Assembly (NCBI GenBank): GCA_904502075.1
Contig: CAJGDL010000100.1
Span: forward strand, 1-6,146
DNA length: 6,146 nucleotides
Reading direction: 5' to 3'
From: an uncultured Alistipes sp.
GTDB lineage: Bacteria; Bacteroidota; Bacteroidia; Bacteroidales; Rikenellaceae
Positions 6,002-6,146 of the stretch are shown piece by piece (positions within the stretch are counted from its first letter, which is position 1; each line of letters opens with the position of its first letter). Below the pieces are notes generated by a model. It searched no databases and had not been told where the DNA came from. It saw only the letters and a list, made by a program, of their open reading frames with translations. Made by a program: the position numbers and the translations under genes.

Positions 6002-6146
6002 TGGTAGCAGAGAGACCTTAACAATCGCGACATGATACGCCTTCTCTCGACTCTCTATATAAAGTTTTAATGAACGATCCTCCTCGCATGGATAGCACTC
6101 TATTTCCAGGGTTCTCAATCCGCTCTGTCGAACCTCATACCAATCA
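5984..6146 (-). CDS. Putative lipoprotein C, C-terminal part only (start beyond window)
   Basis: An open frame enters from the right edge and stops at TAA (5986-5984), giving 53 visible codons. The visible protein begins DWYEVRQSGLRTLEIE, continues through CYPCEEDRSLKLYIES and VAIVKVSL, and ends PEQPAE. It is a diverged paralogue of gene B: DWYEVR aligns with DWEGVR, RTLEIE with QTIEIW, and both end in EQPAE. The pattern of short strands, EEDRSLKLYIES and VAIVKVSL, is reminiscent of the last strands of BACON-type Ig domains, but too little is visible to assign it. The N-terminus, and so the signal peptide, cannot be seen; a lipoprotein is assumed from its neighbours. Confidence 0.78.
   Translation of the reverse strand, partial: DWYEVRQSGLRTLEIECYPCEEDRSLKLYIESREKAYHVAIVKVSLLPEQPAE

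Overview
The window looks like a chromosomal piece from a member of the Bacteroidota, most likely an order Bacteroidales gut-type bacterium with GC-rich coding DNA. The evidence is a TACCTTTG promoter box of the Bacteroidota -7 type (TAnnTTTG), absence of clear Shine-Dalgarno sequences, several short lipoprotein genes starting MKKLFYFA with a lipobox cysteine at residue 17, and a glutaminyl cyclase lipoprotein. A relatively GC-rich genus such as Alistipes would fit, but the genus cannot be proven from this window. All supported genes lie on the minus strand, so transcription runs from right to left.

Right part (4869-6146): a row of at least three small lipoprotein-type genes, called here C (partial, at the right edge), B and A in transcription order. 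They are 34-37 bp apart and share a near-identical 48-bp block covering the leader and first codons of A and B, and a near-identical 20-bp block at the ends of B and C. They look like an operon made by tandem duplication followed by divergence, and it ends in a strong Rho-independent terminator (4779-4815). GC in sampled lines is about 45%, against about 65% in metH.

Middle (4367-4868): about 500 bp without a gene, packed with repeats. From left to right there is the promoter of the next operon, an ATTCAAA heptamer array, a long imperfect palindrome of the dispersed TCATCCCGAG / TCATTGCGAG type, an AGCTGTC heptamer array, a second palindrome with 14-bp perfect ends, and the terminator.

Left part (1-4366): a two-gene transcription unit. 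It holds a plant/Xanthomonas-type glutaminyl-peptide cyclotransferase with a probable lipoprotein signal, followed 6 bp later by metH, the cobalamin-dependent methionine synthase. metH starts with GTG and runs off the left edge about 25 codons before its expected end. Cyclotransferase and methionine synthase have no known functional link; they appear simply to be co-transcribed housekeeping genes. The most unusual material is the duplicated lipoprotein array and the heptamer/palindrome repeat island. No defence system, mobile-element gene, CRISPR array or RNA gene is visible.
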